64,000 nucleotides of DNA, taken from NCBI GenBank assembly GCA_045565995.1, contig JBJLEF010000001.1, positions 310,001 through 374,000 on the forward strand, in the 5' to 3' direction. The notes under the pieces were generated by a model that made no database searches, had not been told where the DNA came from, and was given only the letters and a program-made list of their open reading frames with translations. Shown here piece after piece: positions 63,924 to 64,000 of this stretch. Every line of letters begins with the position of its first letter. Positions within the stretch are counted from its first letter, which is position 1. The position numbers and the translations under genes are program-made. The DNA is from UBA721 sp002705165 (lineage in GTDB: Bacteria; Planctomycetota; Planctomycetia; Pirellulales; Pirellulaceae).

Positions 63924-64000
63924 ATGCTTTACATCAAATCACTTTCTGTCATCGCACTACTGAGTCTTTGTCTCCAGCTAAACGGGGCCGAAGTGGAACA
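63924..64000 (+). CDS. Secreted protein, N-terminal fragment only
   Basis: The ATG at 63924 opens a frame to the right edge. The 25 visible residues form a typical signal peptide (basic start, S-V-I-A-L-L-S-L-C-L core, cleavage near N-G-A). Fourteen bases separate it from the preceding sulfatase stop, so it is probably cotranscribed with it. Nothing of the mature protein can be identified. Confidence 0.7.
   Translation, partial: MLYIKSLSVIALLSLCLQLNGAEVE

Noticed and set aside
1..64000. CRISPR array, insertion sequence, prophage or integrative element
   Set aside because: No regular spaced direct repeats, transposase, integrase or phage structural gene was seen; composition and gene style are uniform along the window.

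Overview
The window looks like a chromosomal segment of a planctomycete (Planctomycetota, probably Planctomycetia). The evidence is gene content: nine sulfatase domains in seven genes, and secreted proteins of families largely confined to planctomycetes and relatives (PSCyt1, DUF1549/DUF1553, DUF1587/1592/1588/1585, DUF1552, DUF1501, DUF1080, and the PVC-type propeller dehydrogenase with a CxxCH domain). GC is moderate (about half by eye). Shine-Dalgarno sites are weak and many genes begin with a signal peptide. I see no transposase, integrase, phage gene or CRISPR array. No gap between genes exceeds 300 bases.

Region 1 (1-8241): a partial cytochrome-type protein at the left edge, an FG-GAP protein with a zinc-protease motif, then a DUF1587/1592/1588 cytochrome-like protein with an inserted LamG domain, followed by a DUF1552 protein. 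Region 2 (8265-15289, minus): three sulfatase genes, the middle one a fusion of two sulfatases. A tRNA-Asn and a clear rho-independent terminator follow at 15397-15545.

Region 3 (15649-24027, plus): a small secreted protein; a DUF1080-propeller-cytochrome fusion; a second double sulfatase with unusual active-site motifs; and an iduronate-sulfatase-like enzyme. Region 4 (24108-32872): a minus-strand phosphate permease diverges from a plus-strand run of lactonase, sulfatase, DUF1549/1553 cytochrome-like protein and DUF1501 protein. Region 5 (32884-44506): a sialate-esterase-like protein, a second DUF1592/DUF1552 pair, a GATase-like protein, a secreted nitrilase, a cold-shock protein, a STAS protein, a ceramidase-like protein coupled to a membrane protein, and a small membrane protein.

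Region 6 (44511-49472, minus): one 1653-residue protein with SGNH esterase, propeller dehydrogenase, HEAT, discoidin-like, blue-copper and cytochrome c parts. Region 7 (49644-62080, minus): nine tightly spaced genes, almost certainly one operon: D-2-hydroxyacid dehydrogenase, epoxide-hydrolase-like protein, LDH2-type dehydrogenase, tandem cyclase, Nramp-like permease with a Ca-binding-like insert, atypical SDR, fused E1 alpha-beta, E2, and M20 amidohydrolase. This is a catabolic pathway whose substrate I cannot name, and it is the best candidate for an undescribed system. Region 8 (62275-64000): another sulfatase and the start of a further secreted protein.

Taken together, most of the window encodes exported enzymes that could remove sulfate and acyl groups from, and oxidise, complex (probably sulfated) polysaccharide. 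Region 7 would handle a small organic acid or amide inside the cell.
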